A stretch of 64,000 nt of DNA from Luzula sylvatica (Eukaryota > Streptophyta > Magnoliopsida > Poales > Juncaceae). Below are positions 47,943 through 59,700 of the stretch, piece after piece. Below the pieces are notes generated by a model that had not been told where the DNA came from, made no database searches, and saw only the letters and a program-made list of their open reading frames with translations. The stretch's first letter is position 1; every line of letters starts with the position of its first letter. The DNA lies in contig OX326956.1 of NCBI GenBank assembly GCA_946800325.1, forward strand, positions 47,477,052 to 47,541,051, given 5' to 3'. The translations under genes and the position numbers were made by a program.

Positions 47943-48110
47943 CCTAGTAGTCTCGCTCACACACAAACAAGGCGATTGCGGCCGATTTCAAGGCCAATAC
48001 GTGAGCTTTCGTGTTTTTTTTTGGGTATTTTGAGTTTTTATCGTTTTTTCTTTGTTTTTTCGTGCGGTGGTACTATTGCAGACGATTTCAAGGCCTGGAT
48101 GAGAGAAATG
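47752..48110 (+). promoter_or_regulatory. Orphan promoter/leader-like segment
   Basis: A TATA-like CGTATATAAGG (47752) is followed by a CT-rich leader. A plausible short intron runs from AATAC|GTGAGC (donor 47999) to TTGCAG (ends 48081), flanked by the direct repeat CGATTTCAAGGCC. No coding sequence follows. It may be the relic of a gene start or an untranslated first exon. Confidence 0.3.
47884..47939. repeat. (CT)28 microsatellite
   Basis: Nearly uninterrupted CT run preceded by a short (CA)n. Confidence 0.95.
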
Positions 48111-48759
48111 GTCCTTTTTTTTGAATTTGTTATCTTTTATTATTGATTTTGAGTGATTATCTCCTTTGATTTTGAAAGAGAAATTTTAGCATACCTCGAA
48201 ATTAGGTTTTCAATCATTTTTTCAATAAATGTGTTCATTTAATAGATGTGTTCTCGCTGTTTTACTAATTTTGTTCCATTTTTTTTCAATAGATGTGTTT
48301 TTGATTTGCTGTTTTTATTCGATTAACTTCGATTTTTAATTTTGTTTTCTGAGTATTCATCGAGTATTTTGTTATTTTCTGAGTATTTTTTTGTGTATTC
48401 ATGTTTAATTCTCTCATTTGTGTTTATTGGAATCTCCAATAGCTTGTTAATTCATTGTTTTCTTTTTTAGTTTCAAATTGAAATTTCTGATTTTGTTTTC
48501 AAATTGCATTTTTTTGGATCACAAATGTTGCTTGAACCTGAAATGAAATGTTAATTTTTCAGATTTATCCTTAATTCATATTTTAGAGATTTTTTCAGAT
48601 TTTTCTAAATATGCTCTTAATTCATATTTTCTCAGAATTGAATTGTTGCAATATTGGTTAATTATTTGTGTTATTTTTGCACGTTAATTACTATTAATTA
48701 AGTAATTGGTTGTTGATTGTAAGGTAATCATTAATTTGTGCCGAGATTTGTAATATGTA
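48111..48759. other. T-rich, intron-like intergenic DNA
   Basis: No exon found. Confidence 0.4.
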
Positions 48760-48788
48760 CTAGGAGAATACTCGCGCTACGCGGCGAG
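48760..48788 (-). mobile_element. Helitron-like 3' terminus, minus orientation
   Basis: On the minus strand a GC hairpin (CTCGCCGCGTAGCGCGAG) is followed 7 bp later by CTAG then T. The element would extend to the right; its 5' end was not identified, with AT-rich unknown sequence to about 49.75 kb. Confidence 0.55.
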
Positions 48789-50524
48789 GATGTTTATTAT
48801 GTTTTTCATTGTAATATAAAGTACTTATAAATATGATGATATTGATAATATCACTTCATAATATAATTATTTGAACTAATTTGTCTATGATTATGTATAA
48901 GTTTTTCAATTATTTTGCATTATGATGACAACAAATTTCATTTTCTTAATCCAATAATAACACTTATATTAATGTGATTGTATAATAATAATATATGAGG
49001 TATAACATGATTTTACAAAAAAACATAACAACAAATATTATATATTTGTTGTTCACAATATTTCATATAATATCAAATGTAAAAAATAATAAATCATACA
49101 ACATACGTAGTAACATATCATTATTTATCAAGTACTAATAATTTGTTATTGATTCAAAATGCAATGAAAATTATAAATAATATCAAATTTAATAGTGAAA
49201 GTAATTTAATAAAAAAATAAAAAAATTAATGTAGCATAACATAAATATAAATTATTTTATGTCATATGATTTTTGTTAATTTTATATTTAAAAAATAATA
49301 TTAAAACGAATAATTTGATGAATTTTTGAAATTAAAATTCTAAAAATAATACTACTATATGTTATATCTTTATAATATTAGTTATTAAGTTATTAGTATT
49401 TCATATTTTAACTTTTCATCTTCCATTGCATTCACATTTGATCATGTAAACTTATGTGAAATGATAAATAATTGAATAAACTTAGTCTAACATGAACATA
49501 ACCAATAAAAGTAGTCCACATCATTAATATATGATGATGTGGATTTCTAAAAATCCTTAAAACATAGTGTAAAATAAGGGACACTTAAATGGCTACAAAG
49601 AAAAAATGTTTATTAAAAAATCAATGATTAATCAATGGTCTAAATTTTGCCACTTATCATTATCAATGATTAAAATGAAAGTGATGATGTTAAAAAGAAA
49701 ATGATGATGTGGCACAAAGAAATTGCTCAAATTTGGGTCCAAAATAAGGGTGTGGGTAAATTACTTGTTAATTCGATATTTGAATATTATATTTATTTAA
49801 ATTTTGAATTTTGATTATGAACTTATTTATTAATTGTTAATTAGTTCTTTTATGTTAATTAACTTCGATATATCAAATTTTATATTTGGCGAGAATTAGT
49901 TGTTAATTTGTAAGCACCAAATTTTAAAAATTAAATGTGAAAACCAAGAATGAATATGTTGAAATTATGCACTAATTAGTTAACACATACAATAAATTAT
50001 GCAATTAATTAGTTGTCGGATTTTAAAAAATATGTTAAGAATGAATATATTGTTAGTTAAGCATGTAATTGATGCCATATTAGTGTCATTTAAGAAGAAT
50101 ACACATTTAGAAAGAATCATTGGAAAGAAAAATCACAAAAGTGTTGCTCCCAGCTAATTTGATTAATTGTCAATTGTTGATTGAATCCCAAAATTATTAA
50201 TTTCAAAAGATTTGATTAATTGTTAATTAATTATATTTGTTAATATTAAGAAAAAAGTATGGAATAAATATTAATTATAGTATTTAATCATACTTGTCAA
50301 TCACATTGTTTGATTTAACTATTATACTTTTAAACAAGTTAATTATCATTTTCTAGATAATTAAATTACAATAAAATATTTATGTGTTAATTAAATTACC
50401 AAAATCTATTTGTTAATTGAATTGCGAAAACCTATTCATTAATTGAATTATTTTGTTAATTAAATTACCATATATTTGTTAGTTACATTACTAATACCTT
50501 ATTTGTTAATTAGTATATTTGTTA
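48789..50524. other. Very AT-rich DNA, TTAATTA-rich
   Basis: Probably the Helitron-like body followed by TTGTTAATTAAATTA-type simple repeats (49780-50520). No gene seen. Confidence 0.45.
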
Positions 50525-51010
50525 ATTAACAAGGCAACAAATGAGATTAAACTCAAGAAGAATATTATTATCTTTGGAGAATTGAGAGATACTAATCAAT
50601 TTTTTTGTTATTTGAGGGACATGCAAAACATTGGACATTGTGAGTTTAGTATGTTGAGATGGAAGAAACGTGTGACCAATATGCTTTATTTCAAGACCTT
50701 GACGATTACCTACGCGAATCCGATCTTTATCTAAGTACGGCATGTATGAAGAAAGTGAGTTGAGATTCGAGGTAAGGTGGTTCGAGGCTCCCGAGTCGAG
50801 GTACCAACCATTCGAAGATGGGGGAGAGGAATTCTCGACAAGATTGGCTTCCGCTCCTTTGAGTAGCTTTTGTAGCTTGTAGCATTCATTCGCCTCGTGA
50901 TTCGGTTTCCCACAAAATTGGCACGTCTTCGTGTTACTCGAATTCGTCTTGTCGCTTCGATTATTTTTGTAATTTTTGTTTTTACCACCCTTATTGTTAT
51001 TATTTCTTAC
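50525..51010 (-). pseudogene. Copia retrotransposon gag-pol fragment
   Basis: On the minus strand one open frame reads, in order: a CCHC zinc knuckle (CQFCGKPNHEANEC, near 50900), the aspartic protease core (WYLDSGASNH, near 50790) and the pre-integrase stretch (LSNVLHVP-like TMSNVLHVPQITKKLIS, near 50600), ending CLV. This is the gag-C-terminus/protease junction of Ty1/Copia elements. It is cut at both ends by AT-rich sequence and carries no LTR. The frame itself is open over about 155 codons, so the capture or truncation may be fairly recent. Confidence 0.88.
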
Positions 51011-51710
51011 ACTGAATTATGTCTTCAGAAATTCATCTCAATTGGGACTGAAATCACCCTGATCAAGTCAGATTCGACATAGTTATATATATATATATAC
51101 AAATTTACCTAATAAAAAGTTGCAAACTTTTATGGGGTGAAAACATTTATCAATATCTCAAAATGCATCAACAAATTTAGAAATAGATTAACTTTAATTC
51201 TTCTATTTTTGAAATGTTACCTTAGTTTTATCTAACTTACATGTATCGTAATATACTTATTTTCTTCATATTGTAATATAAATTAAGTAAAGAAATAAAT
51301 AGAACAGCTCATTATTATCTAGATAAACCATACTCGATACTATAATTATAAAAGAACCCATATGTGGTGCTCCTCAAATTTTCTTCAACATCCTCTATAT
51401 CATCAATAAATAAATAATTAACGTGATAATTAACAAAAGGATATTTCATTAATGATTAATTGATATATAATTAAAGTACATATGAATTAACAATGCATAA
51501 TCAATATCAATTAATTGTTAATAAAATATTTTTTTATTAGTTATCAGATTAATTAATTGTTAATTGATGATACATAAGAGATTGATGATAATTTGAGGTA
51601 CATGACATACTTATCCATTATAAAAGTACTGGTTTCCTCCACTGTCTTAGTAAAAAAAACATAAATATACAAAAATATCTGGTTATCGACCAATTTAGAA
51701 ATGGAAAATG
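51011..51710. repeat. Segment duplicated at 63.35-63.69 kb
   Basis: Shared text in the same order includes ATTTTATCTAACTTAC, TAGATAAACCATACT-like and ACATAAATATACAAAAA followed by GACCAATTTAGAAAT. It belongs to the TAT-cluster duplication unit. Confidence 0.65.
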
Positions 51711-52007
51711 TTGGGCATATCTCAAAATTAAAAACTTGATGACGTGGATATGTTGAAGAAAATATTAAAAACTCAAAATTATTAATAGTAATTATTAGGA
51801 CCGTTTTTATTTATTCACCTGTCAAAATTAATGTATTACTGTACCTTACATTTTCCATGTCCTAATTGTGTCTTAATTAGAATAATTAGGCAAAACGGTC
51901 CATTGATTTAATGCCCTACTAAATAGTAGGTTACCTACACATGCGCTATATATATATTCCTCTATCACTATGCCCATACAGATTTAGATGCTTGAGAGCT
52001 GAATATT
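51711..52007. other. AT-rich DNA inside a segment absent from the 63-kb copy
   Basis: About 1.7 kb (51.71-53.43 kb) has no counterpart between the homologous blocks at 63.69 kb, so it is an insertion here or a deletion there. Confidence 0.45.
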
Positions 52008-52016
52008 AGAATCAAC

Positions 52017-52186
52017 GAGTAATGATAGAAACCATATCCTTTTTCCCACGAATTTACCACAACTGCCACGTGTCAGCACACCATTGGCTGCAGCAAAAGT
52101 TGATGGAAACTTGCAGCCAATGGTGTGCTGACACGTGGCAGTTGTGGTAAATTCGTGGGAAAAAAATGTGGTTTCTATCATTACTC
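52017..52186. mobile_element. MULE-type hairpin MITE (170 bp)
   Basis: Near-perfect inverted arms of about 75 bp, starting GAGTAATGATAGAAACCA and ending TGGTTTCTATCATTACTC, around a short centre (CAGCAAAAGTTGATGGAAAC). Flanked by the perfect 9-bp duplication AGAATCAAC (52008-52016 and 52187-52195), the Mutator-superfamily signature. Confidence 0.95.
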
Positions 52187-52195
52187 AGAATCAAC

Positions 52196-52787
52196 CCTCT
52201 CATTAAATTTCCACTAATTTGGCTCAAAACCAGAATGCCACGTCGTTCTTTACTGTTCACCCCTTTCCTTTACTGCTCATCAACTTTACAGAGTTACTGT
52301 TCATCATTTCAACTGTTCATCATATTAATAAATATAATTTGTATACTATAATTTTGCTGTTCACAGAAATACTTTTTGTTAGCCTGAGTTGGTATTATTA
52401 TTTTTTTGTGCTTATTATAACAGTTTTGATTAGTACCAAACTGCGTTTTTTATGCGTCTATGTACCAAGCTACGTTTTTTTGTGCTTATTATAACAATTT
52501 TGATTGGTACCAAGCTGCGTCTTTTATGTTCTTTTGTTTGTCTTTTTCAGAATTTTATTTTATTTGACATGTCTGGTATTCTAAATAAAACATTTGAATT
52601 TTTTTTTGGAACACATGATATGCTTTCAGGAGGAAAAAAGTTTGTATTTATTGCATAATACTTGTGAGACTATTTAATATCAGATTTTTTTTAAAAATTA
52701 ACATTTATGAAGATTACTTTTGATTTGTACTTGTAACGTTTTAGATAAATTATTATTTTATGATCATAAAAGATTTTGAAAAATCGC
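52196..52787. repeat. Low-complexity region with 74-bp direct repeat
   Basis: TGTGCTTATTATAACA and TTTTGATT(A/G)GTACCAA recur at 52407 and 52481. ACTGTTCATCA-type motifs recur at 52250-52325. The readings are not recognised as genes. Confidence 0.5.
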
Positions 52788-52812
52788 AGCGAAGCGCGAG
52801 AAATATTTCTAA
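52788..52812 (+). mobile_element. Possible Helitron 3' end
   Basis: A TCGCAGCGAAGCGCGA hairpin is followed by CTAA and T, satisfying CTRR-T. The stem is imperfect. The element start is unknown. Confidence 0.4.
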
Positions 52813-54210
52813 TACATATAAAGTGACATAGATCCAGAGAGATAATAGTGATAATACACATTTGAAAGATATGTTCTTAATAATCTCCCATATTACTCTC
52901 AATATACTATTTTACATAAACGATATATTATTTCGAGTTGGGTGTTGAAAAAGACTATCATCCGTCATTCTCATGGACGTGCCCTAAAGAACGACAATCC
53001 CGGATTATCTTGGGGCGTTTCCACGATGTCTGTACGATAGACATAATAACGCTTCAGGACAGTGTTCACACGATGCGGGTAAACGGTTTCAATTTTATTG
53101 TTATATATAATTACATGTTAATTTTGTATGTATTGTATTTAAATATTATATTATAATATATTTTATACTTTATCAATATTCGAATACACCGTTTTGTTAT
53201 ATTTTGTTTCAACAAGATATTGTTTAACACTTTAAGATTTAACACATTAATTTATTGTTTAACATTTTAATTAGATGCTAAATCATAAATTATGATAAAA
53301 TTATAAATTATGATGTTAAACCATGTATTTATTTGTTAATTTTTAAAATGTTAAATTATATTTACGTCATCAATTTTTTTGAAGGAGAATATTAGAAGAT
53401 GTACATCACTACTCTTCAGAAATATTGCCACAACTCATTTCAGTTTTCTCTTTTCATTTTATATCTCAAAAATCCAAAATGCTCACAAAACTTCTTCAAG
53501 TAAGACATCCTTGAGTATCATAAATTATGAATGATACTACCTTTTGATATCATATATAAAGTATGCTTGTTCATGACAAATGCCAACAATGCTTTGTCCC
53601 CTCCTCAGTTATATTTCCAAAAACAGTACGAACATAGCCTATAAAACGAAAACAACATACAACATTCAGACAAAATAATATTTATTTAGGACTAAGTCCG
53701 TGATCAGGAAATAATATTTATTTAGGACTAAGTCCGTGATCAGAAAATAATATTTATTCGGCACACACAAATTTTGGGAAATTTTAAATTCCTTCGTTTT
53801 GCTAGATATTCCCAACTATTATTAATTTATGCTGAATGATGAATAGCATTTAAAGGGTAGACATCATAACATACAATATTAAACCCCTTCTTTTTGCTAT
53901 ATCGTTCATTGCACCGAGTTTATACAGAACTTATATTTTCTACGGTCATATTTATTTCTAGTCACTTAATTTAGCTTTTTCTATTTGAGCGTTTTCTACA
54001 AAATAAGGGGCTGTTTGGATAAGAGTAGTAGGAAATAAAAGCAGCAGTTGAATATTTCGTATTTGAACTGCAGCAATTGTCATTGAATTACTAATGTTTG
54101 AATAAAAGTTATTGACAAACATGTTGATGTTATTCTTATGTTTGGATTAATTCATTGCAATATATAACTTCAATATTGTTTTATGACATGTTGTTGTAAA
54201 CACTAAGTCA
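52813..54210. repeat. TAT-unit 3'-flank copy without a gene
   Basis: 53.43-53.85 kb matches 47.10-47.65 kb and 63.69-63.95 kb. Within it a 36-bp unit (AATAATATTTATTTAGGAC plus CTAAGTCC) is tandemly repeated at 53675-53756. A GC-richer patch at 52940-53090 is not recognised. Confidence 0.6.
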
Positions 54211-54224
54211 ATATTAAAAATATC

Positions 54225-54442
54225 GCCAACTAGAGTTAGCCTAGTTGGTCACACATCTTGGCTAGGGAGCGAGAGGTGTGGGATTCGATTCCCGGCGGGG
54301 ACACTGGATTATAGATTAAATGTTAAATGAATGAATAGAGTGTGTGGCCTACGGGTTTGTAATAAAAAAAAATAAAAAAAAAAGGAGATTGTGTTTGGAA
54401 GGGGGACTTTGAGCCCTTTCCGAATTTACTCAAAAAAAAAAA
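54225..54442 (+). mobile_element. tRNA-derived SINE (218 bp) with 14-bp TSD
   Basis: A box TTAGCCTAGTTGG and B box GATTCGATTCC (54291) are at pol III spacing. An internal A-run and a terminal A-run follow. The perfect 14-bp duplication ATATTAAAAATATC flanks it at 54211-54224 and 54443-54456. It belongs to a different family from the SINEs at 5480 and 29841. Confidence 0.9.
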
Positions 54443-54456
54443 ATATTAAAAATATC

Positions 54457-55640
54457 CCAATTAAAAAGAGAAAATCGACAAATTATCGATTAATACTCCA
54501 AAAATCTGAGTTCAAAAAGAGAAAATCGACAAATTGCAAAAAGTACTCAAATATTCATGCAATGACCAAACTAAGATTTACTAGTCACAAGATATTCATC
54601 ACAAGATCCCAATTAAAAAGTATTGCATCATAATTTAGCAGTGACCAAAATCAACAAGAGCAATCTTGTTTATGTGAGTAGATTTTATGCACTCTTGTTA
54701 AATCAATAAATCCATATCAAAATATCTGAAAAAGAGAAAAAAAAAACATAAAAGATTTTAATAGATTGTGACTGAAACGAGCTCAATTCATACACATTGA
54801 AGTAATTATTTAATTTTGATTAATCAAATTTAATATCAGTATGAATTGGAGAGTTGATACAGTAACATACCATTTCTCAGAAGAGTGGTAACATGAAATA
54901 ATTTGTACATAGGTGGAGAGCCAAATGTTAGCATAACTTGTGGATGCCTGATTTTGAAAGTAACATATCATTCTCAATTTGGTTAATGGGATATATAAAG
55001 TTTTTTTTAAAACAACTACATTAAACAGTATTTTCAATTGATTTTGTATATAATCAATGAAAATGAAATAAAAAATAATTAAAGTTTTAATCATACAATT
55101 TTCTAAAATTAAGCAAACCTTTCATTATTGTTTCAAAAGTGAACGTGGTAACTTCAAAAACTTAACAAGTTCAACCTGATTTTAGCTAAGAATGGAGCAT
55201 GTGGGTGAGACAGTACTTCAGTCTTGCCCTGGCAACGAGCTTGGTCTTGCTCTGGCAGAAGATTAATTGAAAAATGATGAAGGTCTGAGTTATTCTTGAG
55301 GGAGATCATATCTAAGCTTTTTTGGGAAGGTAGATGAAGAGGACATAGGAGAGGTTTTACAAACCGAAAGTGGAGATAAGTACGGAAATATCCACATTAC
55401 ATGCGAAGAAGAAGGAGGGAGACAGTTTCAATGTTTCCCGCCAAATTCTTTATCCACTGCCTCTCCAAACCATGTAGTACTGGGGAGGTTTAGAACTGCA
55501 GCAAAAGGAGACTTTAAGGTAGTAGGAATTACAATAGTGTTACCAACTACATTATATCAAACACTGAGAATTGAGACATTAACTGGCTTCATGAAAGTTC
55601 ACACACAAAAAATCAATAAATTTAGATCATTATTTTTTTA
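54457..55640. other. Intergenic DNA
   Basis: GAGAAAATCGACAAATT is repeated (54470, 54520). No gene recognised. Confidence 0.45.
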
Positions 55641-55789
55641 AAGGAAAATTATACCGTCCCCCCCCCATTTCTCCCCTATGTTGTACGGATACGGGTACGG
55701 GTATCGTATCCGATACCGATACGAATACGACGATACGATAATTTTCAAAAAAACTTCGGATACGATATGTGTGTGTGTATATATATATA

Positions 55790-56090
55790 GAGGCCATTTA
55801 CTCTACCCCCCAAAACCCATCACCACATCCTTGATACCCTATCTATCTCCCAAAAATTACCCACTCGATTAACAATGCTTCGAATTAACAGTTAATTGAA
55901 TTAATGAATTATTAGGTACTAATATGAGGTGTTAATTTACTCACAATTAATTGTTAATTCGAAACATTAATTAATTTAGAGAGAGAGTGGGGTGCAAATT
56001 GGAGTTGGGGATTAACACCCAACCCAAAAAAAACAAAAGGGTTTGGAATCGTGGGTGTGGTGATGGGTTTTGGGGGCACGGTATAATTTC

Positions 56091-56092
<2 letters not shown>
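55790..56092. mobile_element. TA-flanked MITE (about 300 bp)
   Basis: CCCAAAACCCATCACCACA near the left end is mirrored by TGTGGTGATGGGTTTTGGG near the right. It sits between (AT)n runs, as expected for TA-targeting MITEs. The centre is TTAACAGTTAATTG-rich. Confidence 0.7.

Positions 56093-56138
<46 letters not shown>
56093..56138. repeat. (AT)23 microsatellite
   Basis: Perfect AT run. Confidence 0.95.
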
Positions 56139-56142
<4 letters not shown>

Positions 56143-56379
56143 CACATTAAATACATATATATTACATTACATTTATACACAAAATTCAAGGGAATAGTTA
56201 TTATTATACATCAATTAATCAAACTATGTACAGTTGCATTGGGAGATCTAAAAATCCCTACAAGAAACAGACAAAAAAGCCCAATAAACAGATGGAAAAT
56301 GTTGTACGGCGTGATTTTGGCCGTTTCGGAGCAACATAGTTTCCCCCACTCATGAATCACGAGGTCACATTAATGTGTG

Positions 56380-56640
56380 TGTGTGTGTGTGGTGTGGGGG
56401 GGGATAGTTTTCATCTTCAATTTGTATTCAAATTTTTTCACTCAATTAATTATGTTTTGAATTAATAGTCAATTGTGATGTTATTAACAGTTAATACAAA
56501 AATTTCATAATTAATTATTTTAGTTAACAATTAATTCAAAACATTATTAATTGAGTTGAGAGATTTCGGGAGATGAAAAGAAGCCCCCCATTATTTCAAT
56601 CATGAGTGGGGGGAAGGGAAATGGAGGGGGCACCATATAT
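56380..56640. mobile_element. MITE related to the 55790 element, directly upstream of TAT-B
   Basis: GGGGGGG-rich ends enclose a TTAATTAATTATGTTTTGAA / TTCAAAACATTATTAATTGA inverted core. It ends about 60 bp before the TAT-B start codon. The exact ends and TSD are blurred by simple repeats. Confidence 0.5.
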
Positions 56641-56702
56641 GACCTCTTTTTTAAATATATGCAGTCTTGAAATCCAGGGATATACTCACCTGCTCTAATC
56701 TG

Positions 56703-59700
56703 ATGGAGAACGGCAACGGGCGGTATAAAGCGGAGCCGGAGGAAAGATGGAGGTTCGGGCCGAACGAGGAGCTCGCAGGGGCAGGCCGTTTGTCGATCCG
56801 TGGAGTCCGTACAATGCTCTTCTCTCGTGTTGATCAAGAGGGTGGTCTTAAGCCGGTGATTCCTCTCGCACATGGTGATCCCTCCGTGTTTGAGAGCTTC
56901 CGTACAGCATCGGTGGCTGAAGATGCCATTGTTGATGCTGTTAGATCAGGACAGCATAATCATTACTCGCCTACTGTTGGACTTGCGTCAGCCAGACGGT
57001 GAGTCGCACGAGAAAGTTTCTTCCCTTGGTCTCTCTTTTATTGGAAAATATTCTATTTTTTATTTAATCTTGAATACATATTCCGTGCTTGTTAATTCCT
57101 ATTCTTGCAAAATCACAGAACTGTTGCGGAGCATCTCTCGAAAGACTTACCGTACGAGCTCTCACCAGACGATGTGTTCCTCACATCAGGTTGTGCTCAA
57201 GCAATTGAAATCATTATAACAGTACTTGCTCGACCCGGCGCTAATATCCTGCTCCCAAGACCTGGTTTTCCGTTGTACGAAGCGCGCTGCGGTTTTAGTG
57301 GATTGGAAATGAGGCACTTTAATCTCCTCCCTGAAAAGGGATGGGAGATTGACCTTGACCAAGTGGAACGACTCGCCGACGAGAATACTGTTGCCATTGT
57401 AGTTATTAATCCTAGTCCCTGTGGAAATGTGCTGACTTATGAACACATGGATAGGGTTTGTGTTTTTATTTGATTGATAGGATCTTCTTTTCATTGTGGG
57501 TAACTGGTAAACTAATACTCTTTTTGTTTGCTAGGTAGCAAAGACGGCGAAGAAATTAGGAATAATGGTGATATCTGATGAAGTGTATGGCCATTTAATA
57601 TTTGGGGATAATCCTTTTATACCAATGGGCGTTTTTGGAAATATCGTTCCGGTTCTTACGCTGGGTTCCATTTCGAAAAGATGGATCGTCCCAGGCTGGC
57701 GAATGGGTTGGATGGTCACTACCGATCCTAAAGGCATCTTGAGGAAAACCAAGGTGAGTTTTATTATTTTAATTTCAATTTGATTTCTTTTGGAGCAATT
57801 TTATCTCTGTATAGGAATGTCAGGAAATCTAAAAACTAAGAACTTTTTAGAAATTCAGGAAAGTTTGGTTCTTTTCTGTTATTCCTCGTTTGTCGTTTCA
57901 TTTATGTTTAGTTTTTTAAAAATTACTTTCTCTTATAGGTTGTGGACTCGATTGTGAATTATCTCGACATCTCAACTGATCCTGCGACTTTTATTCAGGT
58001 TTGCAAAGACCTTTGCGATTGTGAAAGTTTGAAGTTTGATTTTAGTCATTTGAACTGATTTAACTGTGTAGAATTTGTTTATTTATTTTTATTTGATTAG
58101 GGAGCAATACCGCATATTATCGAGAAGACAAATGATGAATTCTTTAGCAAGATAATTCGAGTATTGAAGGAAACTGCAGAAATATGTTATAATGAGATTA
58201 AAGATATCAAGTGCATTTCTTGCCCTCATAAACCCGAAGGCTCCATGTTTGTTATGGTAAAACGAAATTAACACTTTTCTTTTTTTGCCTTTTCAATTTT
58301 AGAGAAACATTAATGAAGGTGGAAATTTTTGCCTGTGTTTACAAATGTGAAGAAATCATAGAAGAGAAATCTATGTTTGAAATGGATTTGTGAAATTAAG
58401 TAATAAAATTTGCACTTCAAAAGTTGCGTAATTAAATTACCCTAAACTTTTCACCCCCTGAAGTGGGAAGTAAGAGATGCTATTTAAATTGGCGGTGTAT
58501 TTTAATTCAATTTGCATGGTCGTCATTAATGATACGAGATTTTGACATGGCACTAACAAAGGACAAAACATCTCTAGCCCATACAAAATAAAATAAATTT
58601 TCCTTTATAAACCTCTATTCTATTTATTTTCCTAAATATCATTTTGTATTAATTATTTCAAATATAATTTTGCTCTTACCCATTAATAATATTAGTATTT
58701 AGTATTATGCATTTAAAATAAAAATATTGTTTAATGAAATGCTTAGATAAAATTCAAATGCGCATACATTAGTGATATCCTTTTCATATTTATCAAAAAA
58801 AATAATATTATTATTGCCGTAAATTATCAATCAATATGAGTTAGCAAATCTTCACGTGTAGAGATGCATATAAAAAAGGAATATTTGGCCCCCAAACTTA
58901 TCCCAAGCCCCTTGATGAGGTGGCAAAAAAAAGAATATGCTGATTGATTAGATTCTTTAGTTGACTCAATTAATTATTAATTGACACGTTAATAAATTAT
59001 ATTAGTACATATTAATTATCATGTCAAGTCAATTAAACGATCAATTAAATTACTAATCGAATCAATTAATAATACTAATCAACCCACTTAACCTTCTCTT
59101 ACCAGCTCATCAAGAATAATTTTGTGTGTGTTTGAGGGCCCCCATATATAACCCCTATTTATACTTTATTATAATCCTATACACATTTTCTTGCTCCGTA
59201 TGAATCCACATCATTGGTATAATCTAAACTCTTGAATTAAAGATCTAATGGTAAAAATAAAACATAGTATTTTATGTATTTAAATTTAAATAAACATGAT
59301 ATTTGTGCACCAAAGAAATTAAAACAATAACAATTATTAATACATATAAATCATGCCTACATACATTATCACGTTTTCTCCTTCTTCTATATTTTTTTTG
59401 GGAAATTTTCAATAAACCCTCTAATTTTTTTTGGATATTGTAAAAGAAATCCTATTTTTTTAGAAACTCCAAAATTTTTTCTCTACCAAACTTTTATTTT
59501 CAAATACCCCCCTATAGAGGTTAAACGTAACCATGGATGGTGTTACAAAAATTTTGACCAAAATACCCTTCTATTTATATACGTAGTAATTAATAAAATT
59601 GTTAATATTTATTAATTAAAAAAAATCCTAAATTTTATTTAGCATATAATAATTTAAATTTTTTTATTACAATATGTTATTTATACTTATCTATACATAC

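Noticed and set aside
47808..48146. 112-codon reading with a long Leu-Ser run
   Set aside because: Translation of the CT microsatellite and T-rich intron-like sequence.
54002..55565. Possible PIF/Tourist-like element starting GGGGCTGTTTGGATA
   Set aside because: The presumed right end (near 55550) matches only weakly when reversed and no TAA duplication is visible; not supportable by eye.
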